Source of the DNA: Balneola sp.
GTDB lineage: Bacteria; Bacteroidota; Rhodothermia; Balneolales; Balneolaceae
Assembly: GCA_002694685.1 (NCBI GenBank)
Contig: NZMW01000001.1
Span: 558,001-622,000 of the forward strand
Length of the DNA: 64,000 bases
Direction: 5' to 3'
The notes beneath the pieces were generated by a model. It saw nothing but the letters and a program-made list of their open reading frames with translations, was not told the DNA's origin and searched no databases. Position 1 is the stretch's first letter, and each line of letters starts with the position of its first letter. The position numbers were made by a program, and so were the translations under genes. Below, piece by piece: positions 36,934 through 45,123 of this stretch.

Positions 36934-37705
36934 ACAGACAGAAATTTATTCCGTCTTGGCTCATTTATATGACACTCTCATGCAAGATGTGGATTATGAG
37001 ATGTGGGCCGATTTTATCGATGAAGTCATCCAAACACACCACCCCGACCCTCTGGATGTTTTAGAGTTAGCCTGCGGAACCGGAGCCATTTCCCTGCACT
37101 TAGCTTCTTTTGATGAATACAACATCACCGCCACTGACCAATCTGCAGCTATGGTTGAGAAAGCCCGCCAGAAAGCTGCTGAACAAGAAGCCGATATCCA
37201 ATTTCATACACTGGACTTTACCCGAATCGAGAGCACTCAAACCTACGATATCATATTTTCTGTTTTCGACAGTGTGAATTACCTCCATTCTAAAGAGGAC
37301 ATTCTAAAAATGCTGGCCGGTTGCTGGGATATTCTAAATCCGGGGGGATTGCTAATTTTCGATTTCTCAACTCCGCAAAACTCTCTTGAAGCAGTAGATT
37401 ATCTCAATAATGAAGAAGGCAGCTTCCAGAATTATCGCTATTTCAGAGAAAGCCGCTACGAACCGGGCGAGAATTTTCATTTTAATGAATTCGAAATTGA
37501 TAAGATGGCTAAAGACGGTAAAACCGTATTGGAGAGCTATCATGAGATTCACAAACAACGCATTTATCCTTTAAAGGAAATGCTGTCAATTTTGGAACAA
37601 ACATCCTATCATCAGGTAGCCAAATATGAGGGCTTTGATTTAGTAGATGCAGACGATAACAGCACACGAGTAACGATGGTACTTAGATGTCAGAAACAGC
37701 AGTAA
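36923..37705 (+). CDS. Class I SAM-dependent methyltransferase
   Basis: About 260 residues. Motif I VLELACGTGAISLHLA binds SAM; further on come ITATDQSAAMVEKARQKA and IIFSVFDSVNYLHSKEDILK. This is the common UbiE/TylM1-like type (YSVLAHLYDTLMQDVDYEMW at the start), substrate unknown. The start is ambiguous: an ATG at 36878 lies well inside pdxA, while the GTG at 36923 gives an 11-nt overlap and begins close to the conserved YSVLAHLYD; I prefer the GTG. The gene overlaps ftsE by 19 nt, so all three are translationally linked. Confidence 0.82.
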   Translation: MKTEQTEIYSVLAHLYDTLMQDVDYEMWADFIDEVIQTHHPDPLDVLELACGTGAISLHLASFDEYNITATDQSAAMVEKARQKAAEQEADIQFHTLDFTRIESTQTYDIIFSVFDSVNYLHSKEDILKMLAGCWDILNPGGLLIFDFSTPQNSLEAVDYLNNEEGSFQNYRYFRESRYEPGENFHFNEFEIDKMAKDGKTVLESYHEIHKQRIYPLKEMLSILEQTSYHQVAKYEGFDLVDADDNSTRVTMVLRCQKQQ

Positions 37706-38391
37706 TTGAACTTAAGAATGTAACCCTGAGATTTGACCATAACAGGGTTTTAGACGATGTAAACTTCAAGCTTCACAACGGTGAGTTTGCATACTTAATT
37801 GGTCCAACCGGGGTTGGAAAAAGCACCTTTCTGAAATTGTTATATAGAGATGTTGTACCAGATACGGGTGTTGTTCGTGTAACTGAGTATCCGGTTAACA
37901 AAATATCAGAACGTGAAGTCCCCATGCTTCGCCGGCGGCTTGGTATCGTTTTTCAGGATTTCCAACTTTTGCCCGACCGTAATGTTCACGACAATGTAGC
38001 TTTTGCCCTTCAGGTTACCGGAGAGAAGCCAAAGTTTATCAAACAAAGAGTGCTGGAAGTTTTAACAATGGTTGGCCTTAGTCACCGCAGAAAACATATG
38101 CCAAGAGACCTTTCCGGCGGGGAGCAACAACGTGTCGTTATTGCACGAGCTTTAGCAAATGAACCACGCATATTATTGGCGGATGAGCCTACGGGAAACC
38201 TTGATCCCAAAGCCACCAAAGAAATTATGGAGCTGCTGAGAAGTATTAACAACCGTGGAATGGCCGTCCTGATGGTCACTCATGATTATGCAGTTGTCAA
38301 AAAGTACCGGGCACGAACCGTTAGAATGGTTGATGGCAAGACTCAAAACTTAATCTGGAAAGGGGAAAAACTGGTTCCGGATAAATCTTAA
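37687..38391 (+). CDS. ftsE: FtsE-like ABC ATPase
   Basis: A 234-residue stand-alone ABC ATPase. Walker A GPTGVGKSTFLKLLYRD, Q-loop FQDFQLLPDRNVHDNVAFAL, signature LSGGEQQRV, Walker B ILLADEPTGNLD and H-loop MVTHDY. The FQDFxLLPDR-NVxDNVAFAL stretch is diagnostic for FtsE, which with FtsX controls cell-wall hydrolases at the division site. No ftsX gene is adjacent (queG follows after 6 nt), so either ftsX lies elsewhere or this ATPase serves another permease. Confidence 0.87.
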   Translation: MSETAVIELKNVTLRFDHNRVLDDVNFKLHNGEFAYLIGPTGVGKSTFLKLLYRDVVPDTGVVRVTEYPVNKISEREVPMLRRRLGIVFQDFQLLPDRNVHDNVAFALQVTGEKPKFIKQRVLEVLTMVGLSHRRKHMPRDLSGGEQQRVVIARALANEPRILLADEPTGNLDPKATKEIMELLRSINNRGMAVLMVTHDYAVVKKYRARTVRMVDGKTQNLIWKGEKLVPDKS

Positions 38392-38397
38392 TTCGGA

Positions 38398-39357
38398 ATG
38401 CTTCAACAACAAAAGTTCACAGAAAGAATCAGATCCCAAGCTCTTCAGTTAGGATTCGATGCCTGTGGTTTTGCCCAAGCCCAACATCTGCCTGATGAAG
38501 CCCGCCGCCTGGATGAATGGCTTACCCAAAATAAGAACGGCTCTATGAGTTGGATGGAAAATCACTTTGAAAAAAGAGTGGATCCTACCCTCCTTGTTCC
38601 CGGTTCAAAAACGGTGGTTTCTGTTTTAGCAAGCTATTATCACCCCTCTCACGACAAGCAAATTGGAGTTAAGAATGAGCCTCTGATTGCCAAGTACGCG
38701 CACGGCAGGGATTATCACAAAGTCCTTAAGAAAAAGCTGAAGAAATTATTCAATTTTACAGAAGAACTTTTGGGTGGACTTGAAGGAAGAATATTCGTCG
38801 ACTCCGCTCCGGTGTTAGATAAAGTATGGGCACAGCGAGCTGGGCTTGGCTGGATTGGGAAGAATTCAAACCTGCTTAATAAAAACATCGGTTCTTTCTT
38901 TTTTATCGGGGAGATGATTATTGATGCCGAATTAAGCTACGATGCTCCCGTAACCGATCACTGCGGCTCTTGCACCAATTGTATTGATGCCTGCCCTACA
39001 GATGCCATTTACGAGCCTTATCGTGTGGATGCGACCAAATGCATCTCTTACCTAACCATCGAGCTAAAGGAAGAAATTGATAAGCAATATCAAACCAACA
39101 TTGAAAACTGGATCTATGGGTGTGATATCTGTCAGGATGTTTGTCCCTGGAATAGTAAATCGGTAATCGCTCAGTTTGAGGATTTACATCCAAGAGAATA
39201 TGTAGTAGATCGTGACTTAGACTTCTGGAAAAACCTTACACCCAAACAATATGATGAGACTTTTGAAGGGAGTGCAATTCGACGGGCCAAGTATGATAAG
39301 TTCAAATCCACCGTTTCAATTGTCTCCAATAACTTGCAAAATAAAAAAGCCGACTAA
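38398..39357 (+). CDS. queG: Epoxyqueuosine reductase QueG
   Basis: A 319-residue cobalamin- and Fe-S-dependent enzyme that makes queuosine from epoxyqueuosine in tRNA. The N-terminal half has GFDACGFAQAQ, and the conserved GWIGKNSNLLNKNIGSFFFIGE. The ferredoxin-type region carries both [4Fe-4S] motifs, CGSCTNCIDACPTDAI and CDICQDVCPW. The C-terminal extension is short (no HEAT repeats). Last gene of the GWxTD-pdxA-methyltransferase-ftsE-queG run; its stop codon is embedded in the terminator stem. Confidence 0.95.
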   Translation: MLQQQKFTERIRSQALQLGFDACGFAQAQHLPDEARRLDEWLTQNKNGSMSWMENHFEKRVDPTLLVPGSKTVVSVLASYYHPSHDKQIGVKNEPLIAKYAHGRDYHKVLKKKLKKLFNFTEELLGGLEGRIFVDSAPVLDKVWAQRAGLGWIGKNSNLLNKNIGSFFFIGEMIIDAELSYDAPVTDHCGSCTNCIDACPTDAIYEPYRVDATKCISYLTIELKEEIDKQYQTNIENWIYGCDICQDVCPWNSKSVIAQFEDLHPREYVVDRDLDFWKNLTPKQYDETFEGSAIRRAKYDKFKSTVSIVSNNLQNKKAD

Positions 39358-39370
39358 TTAGTCGGCTTTT
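39343..39370. terminator. Bidirectional terminator between queG and the lipoprotein gene
   Basis: AAAAGCCGACTAA (39345-39357) and TTAGTCGGCTTTT (39358-39370) form a perfect 26-nt palindrome with A and T runs at both ends, so it can stop the converging transcripts from both sides. The TAA of queG (39355-39357) lies in its centre. Confidence 0.92.
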
Positions 39371-39398
39371 ACAATTATTTAGAACAGTAAATCTTCTC

Positions 39399-40202
39399 TT
39401 AGTAACCTACCGTTGCACAAAGCACATCTTCGAAATTACTATCCCAGCATCTTCTGGAAGTAGGATCAGATTCTTCCTGAAGGTAGCCTGTCATGGCTTC
39501 ATCATCCCAAAAGACTACGAAATCTTCTTGCTCTGATTCATTGGAAAGTGTAATCATGAACTCATTGTCGTTCTGAGAATATGTGTAGGTGCTTTCCAGA
39601 GTTCCGTCGGTGTAGAAATCTGACTGGGTTTCAAGATTATCATCTCCTGAACTACTCCATTCCGTTATCAGCACCGGCTCTTCTTCTCCTGAATCAGGGT
39701 CGAGGGAGTTAAAGGTCCAGCTTCCGGAATCCCCATCTTTTGCTATGCTTCCTTCGATAATCCTATAATCTGTATAAGAATTACCCTGCCCATCGTCGAA
39801 AGACCAAAGCATTTCCCAATTGATAGAATTTCCGTTTTCTTCCGCTATTAGTTTTACTGAACCGGATTGACCTTGTGCTGAAAAGCTGTACTCCCAGGTC
39901 CACTTACCGTCTTTAAAGTCTACGTCTTCAGAGTTAGCCTGTGCAAAAAACCCGGTATATCCCTGTATTAAAGTAGCAAAACTACTCAGACCTAATCCAT
40001 AATAATAGGCTTCGTAATAGGTTGAATTGCTGTTTTGAGGAGTATTATTCTGAAAATAGGAAATATCTGGTTCTGCGGTCTGAAACTCAGGTAACTGCGG
40101 TGGATCTTCATTTGAAGAGGCCGGATCATCACTACATGAAATAGTGACTAGCGATATGATTAATATTCCTGATAATAATTTAATGATTCTTGATTGCTTC
40201 AT
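39399..40202 (-). CDS. Hypothetical lipoprotein, 267 residues
   Basis: The N-terminus LLSGILIISLVTISCSDD is a lipoprotein signal with Cys at 23, followed by Asp and Ser/Asn linker (outer-membrane-type sorting). The mature part is beta-rich with repeated W/Y motifs: GKWTWEYSFSAQGQSGSVKLI, INWEMLWSFDDGQGNSYTDYR, GSWTFNSLDPDSGEE. It ends with two Cys (SRRCWDSNFEDVLCATVGY) that may form a disulfide. No family name can be assigned. Just downstream of the ECF sigma gene on the same strand (74-nt gap), so it may be part of its regulon. Confidence 0.65.
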   Translation of the reverse strand: MKQSRIIKLLSGILIISLVTISCSDDPASSNEDPPQLPEFQTAEPDISYFQNNTPQNSNSTYYEAYYYGLGLSSFATLIQGYTGFFAQANSEDVDFKDGKWTWEYSFSAQGQSGSVKLIAEENGNSINWEMLWSFDDGQGNSYTDYRIIEGSIAKDGDSGSWTFNSLDPDSGEEEPVLITEWSSSGDDNLETQSDFYTDGTLESTYTYSQNDNEFMITLSNESEQEDFVVFWDDEAMTGYLQEESDPTSRRCWDSNFEDVLCATVGY

Positions 40203-40276
40203 CTCTCTGCATTTAATGTTTATGTTTAATTTTTCATCTAATGCGTAAAAACTATCAAAATCCGGTCAAAAAACTT

Positions 40277-40909
40277 TTAAAACTTATCTCTTTTATCAAT
40301 TAAAGCTTTGTAGAGCAGCTCTCTTGCCCGAAAAATATGAGCTTTCACAGTACCCAATGGAAGATCTAAAACGTCCGCAATTTCCTGATATGACTTTTCT
40401 TCCATATGCCGCATTTCAATCACAGCTTTATATTTCTCCGGAAGATTTTCAATGGCATGCTGAACAATAGCCTTCCTCTCCTTTTTGATGACCGGACTGT
40501 CGGTTGAAAAGCTTTCATCCGGCAGCTGAATTTCCATATCCCCGTCTTTGGTTTTATATGGTTCGTTGATAGAAAGCGTCTTCAGTTTCTTCTTGCGGAG
40601 ATAATCGATCGTGTGGTTTGTAGCGATTCTATACAGCCAGGTTGAGAATGCATATTCATTGCTGTAGGAAGACAAATTATGAAAAGCTTTCATAAAGACT
40701 TCCTGTACCAAGTCTTCAACCAGTTCTACTTCCTTAATCATTTTCCTAATATGGAAGTACAGTGGTTTCTGATACTTATCGACTAATTTCTTGTACGATT
40801 TTTCCTTTCCGGCTAATGCCTCCGTCACAAATTTGTCGTCTTCGAGACTACTTGCGGACGCATTTTCGCGCGGTGAATTATTTTTAATTTCAGACTTTTC
40901 TTCAGACAT
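40277..40909 (-). CDS. ECF-type RNA polymerase sigma factor
   Basis: A 210-residue sigma-70 family group 4 factor. Region 2 is visible as YFHIRKMIKEVELVEDLVQE and FSTWLYRIATNHTIDYLRKKK; region 4 as LPEKYKAVIEMRHMEEKSYQ followed by DVLDLPLGTVKAHIFRARELL. It has a disordered N-terminal extension rich in Glu, Ser and Asn. No anti-sigma gene lies next to it; the downstream gene is a lipoprotein. A beta-barrel protein is divergently transcribed 142 nt away. RpoE/SigW-like envelope stress factors are the nearest type. Confidence 0.92.
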   Translation of the reverse strand: MSEEKSEIKNNSPRENASASSLEDDKFVTEALAGKEKSYKKLVDKYQKPLYFHIRKMIKEVELVEDLVQEVFMKAFHNLSSYSNEYAFSTWLYRIATNHTIDYLRKKKLKTLSINEPYKTKDGDMEIQLPDESFSTDSPVIKKERKAIVQHAIENLPEKYKAVIEMRHMEEKSYQEIADVLDLPLGTVKAHIFRARELLYKALIDKRDKF

Positions 40910-41050
40910 ATCGAATATTATTCAGCCCTTAAAATACAAAGCCTGAGACAAATGAAAATATCTTTTTTGACCCTTTTTTGTTCTCTATCCCGCATATACT
41001 GATGAAGACCATCTTTTTTGAGTAAAACAACCATCATAAAAATCAATCCT

Positions 41051-41593
41051 ATGAAAAAAATCATCTTATTAATAACGGCTATACTTATTTCATTGTCTTT
41101 GACAAATTACACCTATGCACAAGAAACCGAGAATTCTTACGGAGGAATTCAAGTAGGTGCTGGACTTATGTTTGGTACTGAAGTTGAACAACCGGGTTTA
41201 CGACTAGATGGCTCCTATCAAATCAATGAAGATATTAGAGTCACCACAGATTTAGGCCTATACTTGCCTGACAAACAAACTTTTAACTTTTTTGGGAGTT
41301 CTACTACGGTTACGTCAAACTTTTTAGAGTTTAATGTAAATGGAAACTATTTCTACTATAAAGATTCAGAAAAAGGGTTAATGGCTTATGCTCTAGCTGG
41401 GTTAAATATTGCCCGTGTGAGTGTTGACGGCGGAGGGAACAACACCTCTGACAGTGAAGTGGGAATTAATATTGGTACTGGTGGAGAGTATGCTCTCGAC
41501 TTTGCTAAGCTATTCGCAGAGATAAAGTATGATATCGGTGGATTCGAACAACTGAATATTGGTTTTGGGCTTCGCTTTGCTGTCGGTGAATAA
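41051..41593 (+). CDS. Outer-membrane beta-barrel protein
   Basis: A 180-residue exported protein; the start at 41051 opens a signal peptide (IILLITAILISLSLTNYTYA, Gln at +1), whereas the upstream ATG at 41018 would add a charged stretch. The mature part is built of alternating amphipathic strands: YGGIQVGAGLMFGTE, GLRLDGSYQINEDIRVTTDL, FLEFNVNGNYFYY, AKLFAEIKYDIGG and ends IGFGLRFAVGE, consistent with an 8-stranded OmpA/OmpW-like barrel. Function unknown. Divergent from the ECF sigma gene, and followed by a terminator. Confidence 0.75.
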   Translation: MKKIILLITAILISLSLTNYTYAQETENSYGGIQVGAGLMFGTEVEQPGLRLDGSYQINEDIRVTTDLGLYLPDKQTFNFFGSSTTVTSNFLEFNVNGNYFYYKDSEKGLMAYALAGLNIARVSVDGGGNNTSDSEVGINIGTGGEYALDFAKLFAEIKYDIGGFEQLNIGFGLRFAVGE

Positions 41594-41616
41594 AGTGGAT
41601 TCCTGAATTAGGAACT

Positions 41617-41649
41617 AAGCATCATTTCTAAAGAGATGGTGCTTTTTTT
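41617..41649 (+). terminator. Terminator behind the beta-barrel gene
   Basis: AGCATCATTTC (41618-41628) pairs with GAGATGGTGCT (41633-41643), including two G-T wobbles, around a 4-nt loop, then seven T. The T-run overlaps the stop codon of the converging ppx gene. Confidence 0.85.
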
Positions 41650-42559
41650 ATAGGGTAATAATAGCTCCGTGGCGAATTCCACCCGTTGACACTACAATTT
41701 CTTTTAGCTGAAATTGATTAATGAATCCTTCCAGGATAAGCATGCCGGCTAGGAATATATCTTCTCTCCCCTGCAAGTACACAGGATTTCGAGCCAACAT
41801 TTCCTGGTGAGTATGTTTTTTAAATTCATCAATAAAACTATTCACGTGATCCGGCAGCAATGTATATCCATTTAATTTTTCCGGTTGATACGTTGTGAGA
41901 TCTAAAACCATTGCTGCTAATGTAGTAACCGTTCCTGCAACACCAACTGCTTTACAGTCTGCTCCGGTTTCAAACAACCGGCTTTCGAAAAACTCCTTAA
42001 CTTGTTCACGGCATTCCGAGATTTCTAAAGCAGATGGAGGATTATCGGACATAAAACGTTCTGTAAAACGAACAGAGCCCATATCAAAAGAATGACCGTC
42101 TATAACTTTTCCATCCTTAAACTGGGCTACTTCAGTACTCCCTCCGCCAATATCCAAAATCAGCGTTTCTTGATTCTCAATATCCGGCAAAACAGATAAG
42201 GCTCCGGCTGCGGTACATTCGGCTTCTTCTTTTCCCGAAAGGAGTCGTACTTCAAAACCTGTGGCTTCCTTTATCTCGGCAATGAAGTCGTCTCTGTTGT
42301 TTGCATCACGCACAGCACTTGTAGCTGTTACTATAACTTCTTCAACCTTTGGGAAGTCGGCATCTAATATTTTTTTATAGGCCGAAAGTGCATCAATGAC
42401 ACGGTCAGTTGCAGCTTGATTAATATTCTTATCCGCATCAACACCTTTGCCTAGCCGGGGAATTCGGTGTTCTTCATGAACATTCTTGATCACCCCGTTC
42501 TCGTATTCAGCAACCAGGAGTAAAACCGTATTTGTACCTATATCGATGGCTGCTTTCAT
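41648..42559 (-). CDS. Ppx/GppA-family phosphatase
   Basis: A 303-residue member of the exopolyphosphatase/guanosine pentaphosphate phosphatase family of the actin-like ATPase fold. It begins AAIDIGTNTVLLLVAEYENG (phosphate-1 loop), has VTATSAVRDANNRDDF, then ILDIGGGSTEVAQF (phosphate-2 loop) and GVAGTVTTLAAM. The short form lacks the C-terminal HD-like domain. Likely hydrolyses polyphosphate or pppGpp. Last gene of the tatA-to-ppx operon; the start overlaps the prmA stop by 4 nt (ATGA). Confidence 0.92.
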   Translation of the reverse strand: MKAAIDIGTNTVLLLVAEYENGVIKNVHEEHRIPRLGKGVDADKNINQAATDRVIDALSAYKKILDADFPKVEEVIVTATSAVRDANNRDDFIAEIKEATGFEVRLLSGKEEAECTAAGALSVLPDIENQETLILDIGGGSTEVAQFKDGKVIDGHSFDMGSVRFTERFMSDNPPSALEISECREQVKEFFESRLFETGADCKAVGVAGTVTTLAAMVLDLTTYQPEKLNGYTLLPDHVNSFIDEFKKHTHQEMLARNPVYLQGREDIFLAGMLILEGFINQFQLKEIVVSTGGIRHGAIITL

Positions 42560-43392
42560 GATTCAAATAGTATTGCAATCCATTCTTTGTGTTGATGGGT
42601 GCCTTTATGATTTAACTTCTGCAGGGAATCCTGTTTTAATATAACAGGCTCATCTTCCTCAAGGAGTCCTGATAGTAGTAGCTTTCCGCCTTCGTTAAGA
42701 AATGTCAGGAGAACCGGAACTAAATCAATCAATGCATTTCGATTGATGTTAGCTAAAATCACATCGTACTTCTCTCCTTCCGGAATGACTTCTGTTGAGC
42801 CAAGTTTCACATCAAAATTCTCAACTTCATTCAACAGAATATTTTCATGAGCATTGGTTTCGCTCCACTCATCAATATCAAAACCAAAAGCTGATTTAGC
42901 TCCCAATTTCAAAGCTGCAATAGCAAGAATACCTGTCCCCGTTCCGGCATCCAGTACCTTATCTCCTTCCTCAATAACTTCAGGAAGCCATTCTAGCATA
43001 ACCCTTGTTGTGGCATGATAACCGGTTCCAAAAGCCATTTTGGGATCAATCATCAATTCGATTTTGTCTGCTGTATCCGGGATGGAAGCTGACCAAGTTG
43101 GGTGAATGTAAAATTCACCGATTATTTGAGGCTGTATAGTTTTCTCCCACGTCTCATTCCAATTCTGATCGGGAATGATCTTCTCACTTAAGACGGAGGA
43201 TTCACCGCCAAACTTCATCAACATTTTCTCAATGTCTTCCCTCTTGGTATCATCAAATCGTTGGGTAGGGATAGTGGCTACCAACAGATCATCTTCCTGC
43301 TCAAAACCTTCAAAATCAAGATCAAACAGCTCGGCAATCAGCAGTTCATGAAAATCATCCTTAAGGGATATTCGAAGCTCAACATATTCCAT
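42556..43392 (-). CDS. prmA: Ribosomal protein L11 methyltransferase PrmA
   Basis: A 278-residue SAM-dependent methyltransferase that trimethylates ribosomal protein L11. The N-terminal substrate-recognition domain is followed by DPKMAFGTGYHATTRVMLEWL, then motif I VLDAGTGTGILAIAALKLGA and the catalytic-region VILANINRNALIDL, all typical for PrmA. It overlaps the neighbours by 1 nt (TAATG) upstream and 4 nt downstream, so expression is tightly coupled to the cyclase and ppx genes. Confidence 0.93.
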   Translation of the reverse strand: MEYVELRISLKDDFHELLIAELFDLDFEGFEQEDDLLVATIPTQRFDDTKREDIEKMLMKFGGESSVLSEKIIPDQNWNETWEKTIQPQIIGEFYIHPTWSASIPDTADKIELMIDPKMAFGTGYHATTRVMLEWLPEVIEEGDKVLDAGTGTGILAIAALKLGAKSAFGFDIDEWSETNAHENILLNEVENFDVKLGSTEVIPEGEKYDVILANINRNALIDLVPVLLTFLNEGGKLLLSGLLEEDEPVILKQDSLQKLNHKGTHQHKEWIAILFES

Positions 43393-44354
43393 TATAATCG
43401 ATTATAAATGAGTTCAGCCACAACATCGCCAACAGCTTGCATAGTTTCCCGGCTGATTATATCCATATTATCGCCGTGAGTATGCCAGTGGGGTGCAAAT
43501 GCCGTGCCTCCACGCTCAGTGCGACTATGGTTTATGATATTAATAATGGGAATTTTGGCTTGTTCATTCACAATAACATGGTCGTCTGAAACTGCGGCTC
43601 CCTGTTCATTTAAAAAGTAATTATCATAACCTTTCTCTTCTGCAATATTCCAAACTTCATCCACTAGGTTCGGGGCATATCGAACAGAGTATTGTTCTTT
43701 GGGAAATTTAGCCCCTTCTGCGCCAACCATATCAAGCAAAATCCCAAAACGCGGACTGTAGCCGGGTACCGGAGGATTGTTAGACCAATACCGAGATCCT
43801 AAAAAGTATTTCTCTAAGCTTCCCGACTCGCCATAGTCCTCCCCATCAAACAAAACAATGTCAACACCAATTGGTGGTGGGTTGTCACGAAACATTCTTG
43901 CCAATTCTAATAAAACAGCTACTCCGCTACCTCCATCATCAGCGCCAAGAATACCTTCATCTTTTCGGGTTGAATCCATATCAGCCCGAGGACGGCTATC
44001 CCAATGTGCACTTAGCATGATCCGGTCAGGAGAAGTCAGATTAAATGCTGCAATTACATTTCCAAGCTCCAGATCTTCATCATAACCTTCTGCATTAAAT
44101 TCCTGAACAAAAACAGCATTATTTCCTGCATAGCTCTGCAACTTTTCCTTAAAAAAGTTCATCGCTTCTTTATGGGCTTCAGAATTAGGAACACGGGGCC
44201 CAAAATCTACTTGCTGCTGTACAAAGTGATAAGCTGAGTCAGAATTAAAACTCGGAACCTCTCTTCCCTTTTCTGAAAACTTAAGTCCGGGGTTATCTGA
44301 ATTTGAACATCCAAAAAAGAGAAAAAGCAGAGCAACTAAAAACCATTTATTCAT
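43392..44354 (-). CDS. Lipoprotein M28-family enzyme, probable glutaminyl-peptide cyclotransferase
   Basis: A 320-residue lipoprotein; start at 44354 because it opens a lipoprotein signal (WFLVALLFLFFGC, Cys at 16). The catalytic domain has the M28/type II QC pattern: LSAHWDSRPRAD, GADDGGSGVAVLLELARMF (metal Asp), IVLFDGEDYG (metal Glu), YFLGSRYWSNNPP, GILLDMVGAEGA, VSDDH and HWHTHGDNMDII (metal His). It closely resembles the periplasmic glutaminyl cyclase of Porphyromonas gingivalis rather than aminopeptidases. It would convert N-terminal Gln of exported proteins to pyroglutamate; many exported proteins here have Gln at +1. Alternative: a plain M28 peptidase. Overlaps the SDR gene by 8 nt. 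Confidence 0.82.
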   Translation of the reverse strand: MNKWFLVALLFLFFGCSNSDNPGLKFSEKGREVPSFNSDSAYHFVQQQVDFGPRVPNSEAHKEAMNFFKEKLQSYAGNNAVFVQEFNAEGYDEDLELGNVIAAFNLTSPDRIMLSAHWDSRPRADMDSTRKDEGILGADDGGSGVAVLLELARMFRDNPPPIGVDIVLFDGEDYGESGSLEKYFLGSRYWSNNPPVPGYSPRFGILLDMVGAEGAKFPKEQYSVRYAPNLVDEVWNIAEEKGYDNYFLNEQGAAVSDDHVIVNEQAKIPIINIINHSRTERGGTAFAPHWHTHGDNMDIISRETMQAVGDVVAELIYNRL

Positions 44355-45111
44355 TTCGATATACCATAGTGGCTGAGGATTGAGCAACAGGATAAATAAT
44401 TGTATCCATAATATTCACGTGGGCAGGCCGGTTTGCAACGAACACAATAATTTCGGCGATATCCTGGGCTACGAGGGGATCAAGACCTTTATAAACACTT
44501 GCCGCCTTTTCCTTATCCCCATCAAACCGGACTTCACTGAATTCAGTTTCTACCAAACCCGGGGAAACCATACTTACACGAACATTCGTGCCATGGAGGT
44601 CTTTCTTGGTTGATTCGGTAACCGCCTTCACCGCATGTTTTGTTGCTGAGTAAACAACTCCCCCTGCATAAGATTCATGTCCCGCTGTTGAGCCAATATT
44701 AATGATATGCCCGGTATTACGCTCTTTCATTTGCGGAATAATCAAACGAGACAGATACAACAATCCTTTCACATTGGTATCAATCATGGTGTTCCAGTCA
44801 TCTAGGTCGGCGTCAAATACCGGATCAGTACCTTTTGCTAGTCCTGCATTATTTATCAAGATATCTACAGATCCGGATAATGACTCCACAAAATCTTCGC
44901 AAGCTGTAGGATCTTGTACATCAAAGGAAGCAATCTGAACATTTACAGAGTACGCTGCTTCAAATTCTTTCTTAATCTCTTGAAGACGATTCTCTCTGCG
45001 TCCTGTCAGGGCCAAGTGCACGCCCTGTTCAGCAAGCAACTCAGCTGTTTTGTAACCGATTCCTGCTGTAGCTCCTGTTACAATTGCCGTTTTGCCTTTA
45101 AGCCTGTTCAT
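44347..45111 (-). CDS. SDR-family NAD(P)-dependent oxidoreductase (YdfG-like)
   Basis: A 254-residue short-chain dehydrogenase. TGATAGIGYKTAELLAEQG is the cofactor-binding TGxxxGxG; ALTGRRENR suggests NADP preference through the Arg pair. INNAGLAKGT and the catalytic Ser-Tyr-Lys set are visible: S in INIGSTAGHES, Y-x3-K in VVYSATKHAVKAVTES. YdfG-like enzymes reduce 3-hydroxy acids or malonic semialdehyde. Within the tatA-to-ppx operon, 12 nt from gatA. Confidence 0.9.
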   Translation of the reverse strand: MNRLKGKTAIVTGATAGIGYKTAELLAEQGVHLALTGRRENRLQEIKKEFEAAYSVNVQIASFDVQDPTACEDFVESLSGSVDILINNAGLAKGTDPVFDADLDDWNTMIDTNVKGLLYLSRLIIPQMKERNTGHIINIGSTAGHESYAGGVVYSATKHAVKAVTESTKKDLHGTNVRVSMVSPGLVETEFSEVRFDGDKEKAASVYKGLDPLVAQDIAEIIVFVANRPAHVNIMDTIIYPVAQSSATMVYRNE

Positions 45112-45123
45112 AAAGAATAAAAT

